Shown here: in pieces, positions 24,532 through 33,901 of the stretch
How positions within the stretch are numbered: the stretch's first letter is position 1
How the letters are laid out: every line of letters starts with the position of its first letter
Source of the DNA: Kribbella pratensis
GTDB taxonomy: Bacteria > Actinomycetota > Actinomycetes > Propionibacteriales > Kribbellaceae
Direction of reading: 5' to 3'
Length of the DNA stretch: 64,000 nucleotides
Assembly: GCF_004365355.1 (NCBI RefSeq)
Contig: NZ_SODP01000003.1
Span: 1,054,001 to 1,118,000 of the forward strand
The notes under the pieces: model-generated
Databases searched by the model: none
Told to the model about the DNA's origin: nothing
What the model saw: only the letters and a program-made list of their open reading frames with translations
Made by a program: the position numbers and the translations under genes

Positions 24532-25223
24532 GTGGCCGAGATCGAATCCGCACGACGCAGAGTTCCGCTCGGCCGCAAGGTGCGCGCCGGACTGGGTGCG
24601 TTGCTGGCGCTGCTCGTGATGGTGACCGGGGTGGCGATCGCGCTCGTCGTCAATCTGAGCCAGGGCGAGGCCCGGGTGAAGGACGACGTGCCGTACTCCA
24701 CCGCGATCGCCTCCGCGTCGCTGGACGCGAAGAGCGTGGCCAACGACCAACGCGGCTTCCTGCTGACCGGCGACGCGATGTACCTGCGAGAAGCCGACCA
24801 GCGTGTGGCCGCGGCACGCCTGGACTTTGCGGCCGCGGTACAGGCCGCCATCACGGACGAGGAACGCAGCGCGGCGAGTGACTCGAGTGCGGGCTTCGAG
24901 CGTTGGTGGACGGCGACGCGGCCGAGTTCGCGACGTACAAGGCGGGCGATAAGCAGGCGGCGATCGCGGCCTCGGTCGGCGCGGATCGGGCGCTGCGCAA
25001 ACAGTACGAGGACTCGCTGCAGCAGACCCGGAGTCTTGGCCAGAGCTCACTGCAGTCCGCGACGAACTGGCTGCCCAGCTCGGCGACGCGGGCAGTGGCG
25101 ATTCTGATCGGGTGTCTGCTGGTTGCACTGGCGGCCGGTGCGGTCATCGCGTACTGGCTGCTGCGGCAGATCACGCTGCCGATCTTCAAGCTGGCGGCGT
25201 TGCTGAGCGCGGAACCACTGTGA
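24532..25223 (+). pseudogene. Truncated, frameshifted chemoreceptor/sensor N-terminus
   Basis: A GTG at 24532 (GGGGGAGGAATC upstream) opens a protein with a first membrane helix (GLGALLALLVMVTGVAIALVV). A periplasmic helical domain with SVANDQRGFLLTGDAMYLREADQRV (CHASE3/four-helix-bundle style) follows. Around 24900 the frame shifts by one base: FERW changes into VDGDAAEFATYKAGDKQAA in the next frame. The second frame supplies the second membrane helix (VAILIGCLLVALAAGAVIAYWLL) and the first residues of a HAMP domain (RQITLPIFKLAALL), then stops. The signalling domain is missing. It abuts the convergent LigD-type gene by 3 bases. Confidence 0.75.
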
Positions 25224-25226
25224 CTG

Positions 25227-26195
25227 CTACTCGTCCTCCGGCGGCGCTTCGGCACCTTCCCGTTCGTCGCGTTCGGCCCACTCGATCAGGGTCTCTAGGG
25301 AGTAGACGTTGTCGTCGATCGTCGCATGCAGATCGCCGAGTTCGGCGTACCGTGCCGGGACGGTCTCGATGGTGAAGTCCTTCGGGTTCACGTCGTCGAT
25401 CTCGTCCCAGCGGATCGGGGTCGACACGGTGCCTTCGGGGTTGCCGCGGACGGAGTACGCACTGGCGATCGTGTGGTCGCGGGCGTTCTGGTTGTAGTCG
25501 ACGAAGAGCTTCTTCGGGTCGCGGTCCTTGCGCCACCAGGTCGTGGTCACGTCGTCCGGCGCACGCCGCTCGACCTCACGGGCGAACGCGAGCGCAGCAC
25601 GCCGTACGTCGGAGAAGCCGTACGCCGGCTCGACGCGAACGTAGATGTGGATCCCCGAACCGCCGGACGTCTTCGGATAGCCGACTGCACCGAGCTCCTC
25701 GAGCACTTCGTGGGCGACGTGCGCGACCCGCCGCACCCGGTCGAAGGGGCAGTCGGGCATCGGGTCGAGGTCGATCCGCCACTCGTCGGGCTTCTCGGTG
25801 TCGGCGCGCCGAGAGTTCCACGGGTGGAACTCGACCGTGGACATCTGCACCGCCCAGACGACGTGCGCGATCTCGGTGACGCACAGCTCGTCGGCGGTCC
25901 GGTTGTACCGCGGGAACTTGACGCGGACCGTCTCCATCCAGGGCGGCGCACCGTGCGGCAGCCGCTTCTGGTGGACCTTCTCGCCTGCGACACCCTCCGG
26001 GAACCGGTGCATCATGCAGGGGCGCTCGCGGAGCGCGTTGACGATGCCGTCGCCGACGGACAGGTAGTACTTGACCAGGTCGAGCTTGGTCTCGCCACGG
26101 GCAGGGAAGTACACGCGGTCCGGGTTGGAGATCCGGACCGTCCGCTCGCCGACTTCGAGCTCGATCGCCGGAGACTTGCCCTTGGACTCGGCCAT
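25227..26195 (-). CDS. LigD-type DNA polymerase (primase-polymerase) domain protein
   Basis: This stand-alone 322-residue protein has the LigD polymerase fold. Seen are VYFPARGETKLDLVKYYLSVGDGIVNALRERPCMMHRFPEGVAGE, the catalytic pair in WRIDLDPMPDCPFD, YPKTSGGSGIHIYVRV, and FVDYNQNARDHTIASAYSVRGNPEGTVSTPIRWDE. The polymerase domain of LigD adds nucleotides during bacterial non-homologous end joining. Ku and a LigD ligase are not in this window. The Glu-rich C-terminus (ERDEREGAEAPPEDE) is probably disordered. Confidence 0.9.
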   Translation of the reverse strand: MAESKGKSPAIELEVGERTVRISNPDRVYFPARGETKLDLVKYYLSVGDGIVNALRERPCMMHRFPEGVAGEKVHQKRLPHGAPPWMETVRVKFPRYNRTADELCVTEIAHVVWAVQMSTVEFHPWNSRRADTEKPDEWRIDLDPMPDCPFDRVRRVAHVAHEVLEELGAVGYPKTSGGSGIHIYVRVEPAYGFSDVRRAALAFAREVERRAPDDVTTTWWRKDRDPKKLFVDYNQNARDHTIASAYSVRGNPEGTVSTPIRWDEIDDVNPKDFTIETVPARYAELGDLHATIDDNVYSLETLIEWAERDEREGAEAPPEDE

Positions 26196-26230
26196 GGTGC
26201 CAACCTAACCGGCGCCGGGGACAAACGGCA

Positions 26231-27340
26231 TCAAGCCAGGCGCGTGAGCCAGCCGCGGGTGTCGGGAGTGCGGCCGTACTGGAGGTCGAGCAGCGTGGAC
26301 CGGATCTTCGCGGTGACGGGTCCGACGCCGTAGTCGACGGAGTGGTCGCCGATGGTCAGATCGCCCTCGGGCCACGCGACTCGGCCGATCGGGGTGATGA
26401 CTGCGGCAGTGCCGGACGCGAAGACCTCGGTGATCTCGCCGTTCTGTACGCCGTCGCGCCACTCGTCGGCGGAGATGCGGCGCTCCTCGACCGGGTGGCC
26501 GAGGTCGGCGGCGAGCTCGATCACGGAAGCGCGGGTGACGCCTTCGAGGATCGAGCCGTTCAGCTCGGGCGTTGCGATGCGGCCATCGGCGTACACGAAG
26601 AACATGTTCATGCTGCCGATCTCTTCGAGCCACTTGTGCTCGACCGCATCGACGAACGCGACCTGCTCACAGCCGTTGGCCACTGCCTCGGCCAGACCGG
26701 CGAGGCTGGACGCGTAGTTGCCGCCGCACTTGGCCGCGCCCGTCCCGCCCGGCGTCGCGCGGATGGTGGAGGTCGTCAGCCAGATGGAGACCGGCTTGGG
26801 GCCGGTGTTGAAGTACGGGCCGGCTGGTGATGCGATGACGCCGAACAGCACCTCGTGCGACGGCCGGACGCTCAGTGCGGCCTCGGTGGCGATCATGTAC
26901 GGCCGGAGATACAGACTGGTCTCGCTGGCTTCGGCTGACGGCACCCAGGCCTCGTCGACGGTCACCAGTGCGCGCAGTGCTGCGACGAACTCGTCCTCCG
27001 GCACCTGCGGCAACGCCAGCCGCTCAGCGCTCGCAGTGAACCGGGCTGCGTTGCGGTCGGGGCGGAAGGCCCAGACCGAGCCGTCCGGGTGCCGGTAGGC
27101 CTTGAGCCCCTCGAAGATCTCCTGCGAGTAGTGGAAGACGGCGGCTGCAGGGCTCAGCTTCAGCGGTGCGTACGCCGTCACCTTGGCGTCATGCCAGCCC
27201 TGATCCAGCGACCAGTTGGCAACCACCATGTGGTCGGTGAACGACTGCCCGAAGGCCGGATCCGCGAGCACGGCCGCCCGAGCCTCTGCGCCGGCTGGAT
27301 CACTGCGCAGTTCGACTGCGAAGTCCCACTTGTCTGCCAC
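26231..27340 (-). CDS. ilvE: Branched-chain amino acid aminotransferase
   Basis: This 369-residue class IV PLP aminotransferase transfers the amino group to keto acids of Val, Leu and Ile. The PLP lysine is Lys204 in GGTGAAKCGGNYASSL, matching the eukaryotic-type BCAT motif. Other marks are HYSQEIFEGLKAYRH, SLYLRPYMIATE, VEHKWLEEIGSMNMFFVYADG and SGTAAVITPIGRV. The GTG at 27340 (VADKWDFAVEL) was chosen. A GTG at 27367 giving nine more residues is also possible, and neither has a strong ribosome-binding site. Confidence 0.93.
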   Translation of the reverse strand: MADKWDFAVELRSDPAGAEARAAVLADPAFGQSFTDHMVVANWSLDQGWHDAKVTAYAPLKLSPAAAVFHYSQEIFEGLKAYRHPDGSVWAFRPDRNAARFTASAERLALPQVPEDEFVAALRALVTVDEAWVPSAEASETSLYLRPYMIATEAALSVRPSHEVLFGVIASPAGPYFNTGPKPVSIWLTTSTIRATPGGTGAAKCGGNYASSLAGLAEAVANGCEQVAFVDAVEHKWLEEIGSMNMFFVYADGRIATPELNGSILEGVTRASVIELAADLGHPVEERRISADEWRDGVQNGEITEVFASGTAAVITPIGRVAWPEGDLTIGDHSVDYGVGPVTAKIRSTLLDLQYGRTPDTRGWLTRLA

Positions 27341-27389
27341 TGCCGTTGTCCGCTGTTCACCTGTCACCCACCGCACGCTACCCCTGCGC

Positions 27390-28550
27390 TCACCTCCAGC
27401 TCGACCCACTGCCCACACTCCGGCCCTCGGTCCCCAGCAGTCTGCGCAGCTCGACTGCACCGCGCTCGCTCTCGGGCACGACGCGGAGCACGCGATCGGC
27501 AGCGTCGTGCACCCAGAGGTCGCGCCACTCGTCCGGCAGCTCGACCAGGACCCGCAGAGCCGTGGCCAGGCCGGCCGGGACCTCTCCGGCAACAGCCAGA
27601 CTCTCGGCAAGGGCCAGGTCGATCTTGGCGCGTTCGCCGATCCAGCGCTCCGGGCAGAGCTGTCTCGCCCGCTCAAGCAGGATGCAGCCCGGTACGCCGA
27701 ACCCCAGCCGCGCGCACACTCGTCCCTCGGCCCAATGCAGCTGGTAGGGCATCCAGTCCGCCGGCCGCGCGGCGAGGGTCTCTTCGCCGATGCCCACAAG
27801 CACTTGCAGCGACCGATGTGCCTCCTCGCTCCGCCCGAGCTCGGCGAGGACCAGCGCCCGCGCCGCATAGGACAGCGCGGTTGGTGACTGGTGCGCCAAG
27901 GCTTTGTCAGCCAGCTCCAGCAATGGCGCCAACGGACGCCGCTCGGCAAGACCGCTGATTGCCTCTCTCGCACACACCAGCGCCTCTCCGGCACCGACTG
28001 CCGATGCATGGGCGGCCAACCACCAGCGCCTCGCCGAACGTCGCTCGCCAAGCCCGGTGAGGGTCTCTGCGATCAGGATGCTCAGCCCGACCGTCTGCAT
28101 CTCGTCACCGCCCCGGGCCTGCAGAAGCTGCAGCTCACTCACCAGATCGGGCAGCAGTGCACCCGGCGGCGTGCTGCGGAAGTCGTCGAGCGCGATCGCC
28201 TGGTCCGCAACACCGGCAGCTGCGATCAGGCCTTGCCGGGCCGGCTCCGACGGGTCGGCTGTTTGCCCCGGCCGCTCGGTGCGGGAGGGCCTTCGCTCGA
28301 AGGTGACAGTCAGCTGGTCGCCGGTGCCGAGCTCACGGTCGCAGAGCCGCGCCAAGTCCGCAGAGCCCGGCCGCTGTCCGCGCTCCACCTGCGACAGGTA
28401 GCTGTGGTCGTACCCGACGCGGGCTGCCAGTTGCCGCAGGCTCAGGCCGGCCGCCTGCCTGGACTGCCGCAAGTGCGTCCCGAAGGCACTGCTTGCCTCA
28501 GTAGTAGATGTCTCGGTCACAGGACCACCCCGTTCACGCTTCGAGCTCAT
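27390..28550 (-). CDS. XRE-type helix-turn-helix regulator with TPR-like C-terminus
   Basis: This 386-residue protein has an N-terminal HTH (FGTHLRQSRQAAGLSLRQLAARVGYDHSYLSQVERGQRPGSADLARLCDREL, about residues 25-75) typical of actinobacterial XRE regulators. A long alpha-helical region follows (YAARALVLAELGRSEEAHRSLQVLVG, CILLERARQLCPERWIGERAKIDLALAESLAV) that resembles tetratricopeptide-type repeats. The ATG at 28550 is used; the GTG at 28520 after GGGGTGG is an alternative. A perfect 17-bp hairpin lies in its leader at 28610-28647. Confidence 0.85.
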   Translation of the reverse strand: MSSKRERGGPVTETSTTEASSAFGTHLRQSRQAAGLSLRQLAARVGYDHSYLSQVERGQRPGSADLARLCDRELGTGDQLTVTFERRPSRTERPGQTADPSEPARQGLIAAAGVADQAIALDDFRSTPPGALLPDLVSELQLLQARGGDEMQTVGLSILIAETLTGLGERRSARRWWLAAHASAVGAGEALVCAREAISGLAERRPLAPLLELADKALAHQSPTALSYAARALVLAELGRSEEAHRSLQVLVGIGEETLAARPADWMPYQLHWAEGRVCARLGFGVPGCILLERARQLCPERWIGERAKIDLALAESLAVAGEVPAGLATALRVLVELPDEWRDLWVHDAADRVLRVVPESERGAVELRRLLGTEGRSVGSGSSWR

Positions 28551-28609
28551 GTGGTGCGTGCCGCGACGCTACAAGCCCTCGCCGACAAAAACCGTGAAAA
28601 ACAAGGGCA

Positions 28610-28647
28610 TGTGGGCTGTGGGCTGTTCCCACAGCCCACAGCCCACA
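28610..28647. promoter_or_regulatory. Perfect 17-bp hairpin in the divergent gap upstream of the XRE gene
   Basis: TGTGGGCTGTGGGCTGT, loop TCCC, then its exact reverse complement. Each arm is built from a doubled GTGGGCT unit. On the minus strand it is followed by TGCCCTTGTTTTTCACGGTTTTTG, a T-rich tail about 60 bases ahead of the XRE start. It could therefore be a leader terminator or attenuator, or a binding site for the divergent genes. Confidence 0.7.
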
Positions 28648-28684
28648 CCTGTTGTACGCAGCCCCCTCTGGGCAATCTGAAGAG

Positions 28685-29026
28685 GTGAACACACTGCAGC
28701 GACAGGCTCGCCTCTTCCACCTGGTCCACCAAACCACCACCCTCGCCGAAGGCGTCGAGTGGTCCGACGGCACGGCAGCCCTACGCTGGCGCGCCCCTCA
28801 CCCAAGCACCTCCACCTGGGACGGCGGCGTCCAAGCACTACTGGAAGTCCACGCCACAGCCGACCACACGACCCTCCACTGGCTCACCACGACACCAGAC
28901 GTCAGAAGATCATCCCCACCGCCACCAGCCGACCCGGTCAAGACAGTCTGGCTGCCGGTCTCCACCCCAGACGGCCTCTGCTCCCGCTGCGGCCAACTCT
29001 GGCCCTGCCTCAGCTGCGGTCCTTAG
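28685..29026 (+). CDS. Conserved-looking hypothetical protein, 113 residues
   Basis: It starts at a GTG (VNTLQRQARLFHLVHQTTTLAEGVEWSDGTAALRWRA) behind TGAAGAG. A central region rich in Ser/Thr/Pro and HATADHTTLHWLTTTPDVR leads to a Cys cluster at the C-terminus (CSRCGQLWPCLSCGP) that could bind a metal. No family was recognised. The coding bias looks normal. It is divergent from the XRE regulator. Confidence 0.55.
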   Translation: MNTLQRQARLFHLVHQTTTLAEGVEWSDGTAALRWRAPHPSTSTWDGGVQALLEVHATADHTTLHWLTTTPDVRRSSPPPPADPVKTVWLPVSTPDGLCSRCGQLWPCLSCGP

Positions 29027-29139
29027 TGTCCTGAGTCGGACACCAGCTGTCCGGGCAGGTTCGTCGTGTTTGAGACAACGCTGTCAGGGATTACTTGACG
29101 CGGTTTAGTGTGAGGGGGTTTTGGTTGGGTTGGTGAGGG

Positions 29140-29892
29140 GTGATCCGGGTGGTGGTAGACCCGCTGGATGAGTTGGATGCTCAGGTGGCCCGGCTTCGGT
29201 CGGTGGCGGACGAGTTGCGGTTGGCCCGGGCGAATCCGGTGCTGAGTGGGGACCAGGTCGAGCTGATCGAGGACGGGCCGACGCTGCTGGCGGCGTACGA
29301 GGAGATGCAGCGGAGTTGCCGGGAGCAGATCCGGGCGCTCGACCGGGGACCGTACTCGGCGCCGCCGGCGTCGCAGCAGAAGCTGGAGCTGGAGCGGTTG
29401 GGCGACGGTCTGGTGTACCGGGCGATCTACGGGTTCGAGGTCTTCGAGTCCGAGGAGGTCATGTCGGTGCTGCCGGAGCTGCGGTCGGCGGGTGAGCAGA
29501 GCCGGGTGCTGCCGCAGATGCCGATGAAGATGGTGCTGGGCGACGACAACATGGCCCTGGTCGCGCTGACGAAGCGGGCGCCGGCGGAGTGCCATCTGCT
29601 GATCCGGTCGACCGGTCTGCTTGACGGTCTGATCGCGACGTTCGAGATGCTGTGGGGACTGGCTGTACCGATGCCGGAGCTCGACGCCGCCGGTGAAGTG
29701 GCGGCACTGCGAGCACCGGACCGGGACGTCCTGATGTTGCTGGCCGGCGGAGCGACCGACGACATGATCAGCCGGCGGTTGCGGATCAGTCCCCGGACGA
29801 CCCAGCGCCGGGTCCGCGCGCTGATGGATGCCCTCGGCGCGCAGACCCGGTTCCAAGCGGGCGTTCAAGCCGCCCGCCGCCGCTGGATCTAG
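29140..29892 (+). CDS. LuxR-type HTH regulator with TrmB-like sensor region
   Basis: This 250-residue protein starts at a GTG overlapping its own weak GAGGGG site. The N-terminal half is helical (LDAQVARLRSVADELRLARANPVLSG) with a central PLD-like or TrmB-like domain (VLPQMPMKMVLGDDNMALVALTKRAPAECHLLIRSTGLLDGLIATFEMLW). The C-terminal HTH is ALRAPDRDVLMLLAGGATDDMISRRLRISPRTTQRRVRALMDALGAQTRFQAGV. No receiver domain. This architecture is common in actinobacteria as a regulator of nearby secreted or metabolic genes. It converges on the subtilase gene with a 4-base overlap. Confidence 0.85.
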   Translation: MIRVVVDPLDELDAQVARLRSVADELRLARANPVLSGDQVELIEDGPTLLAAYEEMQRSCREQIRALDRGPYSAPPASQQKLELERLGDGLVYRAIYGFEVFESEEVMSVLPELRSAGEQSRVLPQMPMKMVLGDDNMALVALTKRAPAECHLLIRSTGLLDGLIATFEMLWGLAVPMPELDAAGEVAALRAPDRDVLMLLAGGATDDMISRRLRISPRTTQRRVRALMDALGAQTRFQAGVQAARRRWI

Positions 29893-32873
29893 TTGATCGT
29901 CACCACCGTCCCGGCCCGGTTCGGGAACTCGACGAAGCCGGTGGAGCGCTTGTCGGTCGGCAGGCCCGACCAGGACGCGGTGACCTGGAAGGGCTTGAAC
30001 GCGGCCGGAGCCACCGGAGGCGACACCTTGAGCGTGCTGCCCGACGACGCGGTCACGACGTTGGTCTGCATCGTGTACTCCGTCGTGTCCGCACCGGGCG
30101 GGTTCGACAGTGTGATCGCGAGAACACCCCAGACGCCGGGAGCAGGTGCAGGCACACTGGCAGACGCCTGGTTCGAGCCGTCACCGACGAACGACAGGAA
30201 CTGCTTCTGGCCGTTCACGACCTTGTAGAGCACCAGCCAGATGCTGCCGGCCGGGTCCACGGTCTTGATGTTCCACTGCACCGCCTTCGTCTGCGCGGTC
30301 GCCGTCACCGGGTAGTCCGGCAGATCCGCGTCCGCAGCACCTGCAGGCACCGCACCGGCCACGAGAGGAGCCGACACCACGCCGTACGAGCGGATCGGTG
30401 CGCCGGATTTGCCGGAGGTGGCAGTGAACGACACCGAGCCGGCAGCGCCCGACCCGGACACTGCGGTCGGAGCGAGCACGGACGTCGGTACGGCGACGAT
30501 CGGGCTGCGGACTGTCTTCCCAGCGCCCTGCCAGGTCAGCCAACCGTTGGTGGTCGTACCGGAGTCACCGGTGTCCAGAGTGAGCTTCACCTTGAAGGTC
30601 TTGGTCTGACCGGCCTCCGTGAAGTTCAGGATCGACGGGGTCACCACGGCCTTCATCCCGGGTACGGAGACCGTCGCCCGGTACAGGCCCGGAGTCACGG
30701 CGGTCACGCGCCGGGTGATGGTCTGAGTGCCCAGCAACTGGCCGACCGCGATCGACGGAGCGTTGTAGTCGCTCGGGTTGATCGCCGGGACGCCGGTGCC
30801 GGTGTTGACCCCACTGCCCTCCAGGTAGCCCAGCCAGTCCGCATCACCCGAGTCGTAGATCAGACCGGGGTCCAGCATCTTGGAGGGCTGCACCTCGCCG
30901 GCACCTGCATCGAAGGGGTTGGTGTCGACAGTTCCGCTAGCGGTGAGCACACTTCCAGCGGTGGTCATCAGGGCCGACTTGACTGCCATCGGCGACCAGT
31001 CCGGGTGCTTCGAAAGGTAGAGCGCTGCCAACCCCGCCACATGCGGTGCGGCCATCGACGTACCGGAGAGGAACGCGTAGCTCTGTCCGTTGTTGGTGGG
31101 CGGTGCGACCGCAGCCAGCACGTTCACGCCAGGTGCAGCGAGGTCGGGCTTCAACAGGTTGCCGTGGCTCGCCAGAGAAGGACCGCGCGAGGAGAAGTCA
31201 GCCATCTGGGGGTACGGCGTCTTGGTAGTAGTTGTGTTGCCCGGCACGAGTTCAGCTGTTGCACCAGCCTGCGCAGCGTAGGCCTTCACCGACAGCGCGT
31301 CCGGTGCGTTGAGGTGCACGGTCGGTACGGCGTGAGAGTCGCCGACCACGTCCTGCGGGAACAGGTTGAGCAGCACCATCCCGACACCACCCGCCCGCTT
31401 CACCTCGGTGGACTTGTCCACCCGGGCGTTGACGCCCCGCTCGCAGGCGACGATCTTCCCGGCCGTCTTGCTCGGGTCCAGAGTGTTCGCCATACAGAGC
31501 AGTGCGTCGGCGTCGCTGACGCCCGCGTTCTTGACCGCGGCAGGGCTGACCAGCGGCTTGCTGCCGGTCGGCATCGCCACCGTCGTGCTGAGGCCGGCGT
31601 ACTTCTGGCCGTTGCCAAGCACGACGGTCCCTTCGTACGGCGCGACTGTGCTAGCGCCGACCGTGGTCACCCAAGGGGAGGTGTTGTCGAGCGTGGACGC
31701 GTCCGGACCGGAGTTGCCGGCGGCCGCGGAGACGAACACACCCGCCGACGCGGCGGACAGAAATGCCAGCTGGATCGGATCGGTGTGCTCGGACTCGAAG
31801 ATCGAGCCGACCGAGTAGTTGATGACGTCGACGCCGTCCGCGACCGCCTGGTCGATGGCGGCGAGGATGTCGGAGGTGAGCCCGCCGGAGTTCTGTCCGT
31901 CCTTGCCGGACCAGAGCGCCTTGTACACAGCGATCTTCGCGGCCGGAGCGACACCTGTGACCGTGCCGAAGCCGACACCACCGACCGAGACGTCCACGTT
32001 GGCTCGGCCGGCCGCGGTGGTCGCAGTGTGGGTCCCGTGACCCTCACCGTCGCGCGGTGAGACGTAGTCGGCCCGCTGGTCCGGTGGGACCAGGTTGAGC
32101 CAGCCATCGCCGAAGTACTTCGCACTGATCAGCTTGGTGTTGCACTGGTCGGCGGTGAAGTCCTCGCCGGCCTCGCAGCTACCTGTGAAGGTGCTGCCGT
32201 CAGCCTTCTCCATGATCGTCGTCGTACCCGACAGGTACGGGCGGTACGGGTCTGCCGCGGTCGGCGGCTGCGTACCGAGCTTGGGGCCGGACAGCGAGGC
32301 ACTTTCCGGCCAGATGCCGGTGTCGACGACGCCGACAACGACACCCTGGCCGGCGGTCGCCGTACCGCCGAGTGCGTTCCAGACGCCGGTCTGGCCGGAT
32401 AGCTTGAGGAAGTCGGTCGGCTTGCGGTCGTCCAGAGCGACATGCAGCTGGTCAGGTACGACGGACACGACACCAGGCGTCTTGCTGAGCTCGTTGACCT
32501 GCTTGGAGGTCAGAGAAGCGGCGAAGCCGTTCAGAGTGGTCGAGTAGTCGTGGTCGACCTTGGCCCCGACCTCTGCAGCGACCTGTGCGTGCTTGCCGGT
32601 CAGGAAGGAGCGGTACGCCTTCGCGTTGCTGCTGTTGACCTCGACCTTGCGACCAGCCGCCGGCTTGGTGGCCTTGAGCCCGGTAACGCCACCCTGGTAC
32701 GTCGCCAGCGGTTTGTCGGCCAGCGTCACGACGTACCGGCCGGGGGCGAAGCTCGACCGGCCCTGCGGCGTGGGGGGAGGTGTTGCCGATCCTGGTGGAG
32801 CCACCAAGGCGGTGGTGATCAGCGCGGCGCCTGCCAAGAGTGCGGCACGCCTGCGCAGGTTGGGATGGTTCAC
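29889..32873 (-). CDS. Secreted subtilisin-like serine protease (S8 family) with PA domain
   Basis: This protein has 994 residues from the GTG at 32873. That start is preferred over the ATG at 32891 because GTGGAGG lies five bases before it. A signal peptide (LRRRAALLAGAALITTALVAPPGSA) is followed by an I9-type propeptide (YVVTLADKPLATY ... LNGFAASLTSKQVNELSKTPGVVSVVPDQ). The catalytic triad is Asp184 (VVDTGIWPE), His279 (GHGTHTATTA) and Ser606 (SGTSMAAPHVAGLAAL), with Asn387 in AAGNSGPD for the oxyanion hole. A PA domain is inserted at about 425-545 (AGKIVACERGVNARVDKSTEVKRAGGVGMVLLN). Fn3-like beta domains make up the C-terminus. It is probably extracellular. Confidence 0.93.
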   Translation of the reverse strand: MNHPNLRRRAALLAGAALITTALVAPPGSATPPPTPQGRSSFAPGRYVVTLADKPLATYQGGVTGLKATKPAAGRKVEVNSSNAKAYRSFLTGKHAQVAAEVGAKVDHDYSTTLNGFAASLTSKQVNELSKTPGVVSVVPDQLHVALDDRKPTDFLKLSGQTGVWNALGGTATAGQGVVVGVVDTGIWPESASLSGPKLGTQPPTAADPYRPYLSGTTTIMEKADGSTFTGSCEAGEDFTADQCNTKLISAKYFGDGWLNLVPPDQRADYVSPRDGEGHGTHTATTAAGRANVDVSVGGVGFGTVTGVAPAAKIAVYKALWSGKDGQNSGGLTSDILAAIDQAVADGVDVINYSVGSIFESEHTDPIQLAFLSAASAGVFVSAAAGNSGPDASTLDNTSPWVTTVGASTVAPYEGTVVLGNGQKYAGLSTTVAMPTGSKPLVSPAAVKNAGVSDADALLCMANTLDPSKTAGKIVACERGVNARVDKSTEVKRAGGVGMVLLNLFPQDVVGDSHAVPTVHLNAPDALSVKAYAAQAGATAELVPGNTTTTKTPYPQMADFSSRGPSLASHGNLLKPDLAAPGVNVLAAVAPPTNNGQSYAFLSGTSMAAPHVAGLAALYLSKHPDWSPMAVKSALMTTAGSVLTASGTVDTNPFDAGAGEVQPSKMLDPGLIYDSGDADWLGYLEGSGVNTGTGVPAINPSDYNAPSIAVGQLLGTQTITRRVTAVTPGLYRATVSVPGMKAVVTPSILNFTEAGQTKTFKVKLTLDTGDSGTTTNGWLTWQGAGKTVRSPIVAVPTSVLAPTAVSGSGAAGSVSFTATSGKSGAPIRSYGVVSAPLVAGAVPAGAADADLPDYPVTATAQTKAVQWNIKTVDPAGSIWLVLYKVVNGQKQFLSFVGDGSNQASASVPAPAPGVWGVLAITLSNPPGADTTEYTMQTNVVTASSGSTLKVSPPVAPAAFKPFQVTASWSGLPTDKRSTGFVEFPNRAGTVVTIN

Positions 32874-33017
32874 GTGATGCCTCCACGGCATGTTGTCCTG
32901 GCCGTGGGCTGTAGCCCCGGCCGCCCGCCCCCGAGCCCGGACGCGGAAGAGCCTGCCAATTGGCTGCTCCGACTACACCGTTTTGGCTCCAACTGGCCGC
33001 TGGCGAAAACCTGCCAC

Positions 33018-33792
33018 TCAGCGGGTGGCTGTTGCGAGCAGGTACTGCGCTGGAAGGCGGACCTGACCGCTTGCGTCGGTCCAGTTATCGGCCAGGGTCT
33101 GCAGGAAGCGAGTGCGGACCTCGTCCAGGCGGCCTGCTCTCTCGAGGAGTGGGAAGGTCGTGACGCCTAGTGGGTGGTTCGCGATTCGCGTTTCCCAGTA
33201 GTGCTCCGGGGTGCTGGCGACGACGGAGAGTTCCAGGGTGGCTGTGGTGACCTGGTAGCCGTGTGGGGACAGTAGGGCGGACAGTGTGGCCGGGTCGTGC
33301 CAGTTGGTGGCGCCGTTCGCGGAGGTCTGGCCGGTGACTTCCTGGACTGCGCTGAGGACGACGCCGACGAGTTTGCCCATCACTCCGGGGAGCCAACTGG
33401 TGAGCAGGATGCGGCCGGTCGGGGCTGCGACGCGGGACAGCTCGGCGATTGCGGCGGCGGGGTCGGGCGCGAAGATCACAGCGAAGTTGGACAGGATCGC
33501 GTCGGCCGATCCGTCGGTCAGTGGGATCGACGCCGCCGTACCGTCGACGACGGTCAGGTCACGGGCGCCTGCGGTTTCCTGGATGACCTCACGGAGGCGG
33601 GCGGCCGGTTCGACGGCGGTGACGCGGGCGCCCAGGTCGGCGGCGAGCAGGGCGACGTTTCCGGTGCCGGCGCCGACGTCGACCACGTGTTCACCAGGTG
33701 ATCCGCGCCGCGTCCACCAGTTCGCGGGCCGCCGGCCACAGGTCGGCCGCCGTCGCTTCGTACGTCCCCTGGCCCCAGTCGATGTCGCTCAC
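33018..33792 (-). pseudogene. SAM-dependent class I methyltransferase with a frameshift near its N-terminus
   Basis: A GTG at 33792 starts VSDIDWGQGTYEATAADLW then PAARELVDAARI, the usual first helix of this family, but runs into TGA at 33691-33693. The expected continuation is in another frame: SPGEHVVDVGAGTGNVALL (motif I), then AVEPAARLREVI and LSNFAVIFAPDPAAAI, ending at 33018. So one +1 or -2 change near 33700 splits the gene. The second part alone (from 33686) would begin inside motif I and is not a plausible stand-alone enzyme. A sequencing error is possible. Confidence 0.75.
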
Positions 33793-33901
33793 CCGGGTCA
33801 GCCTAGGCCGGATCCCGACAGCGTCGGGTTCCCGCCGTGGGTGATGCATTGACGTGGATTTATGGAGGCTCTCTACTAAATCCATCCGTCAAGGAGGTTT
33901 C

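Noticed and set aside
25227..26195. Complete NHEJ system at the LigD-type polymerase gene
   Set aside because: Neither Ku nor a ligase domain is encoded nearby; only the polymerase domain is present.
33018..33686. A 222-codon stand-alone methyltransferase starting at GTG 33686
   Set aside because: It would begin inside the SAM-binding motif; the missing first helix is found just upstream in another frame, so a frameshift is the better explanation.
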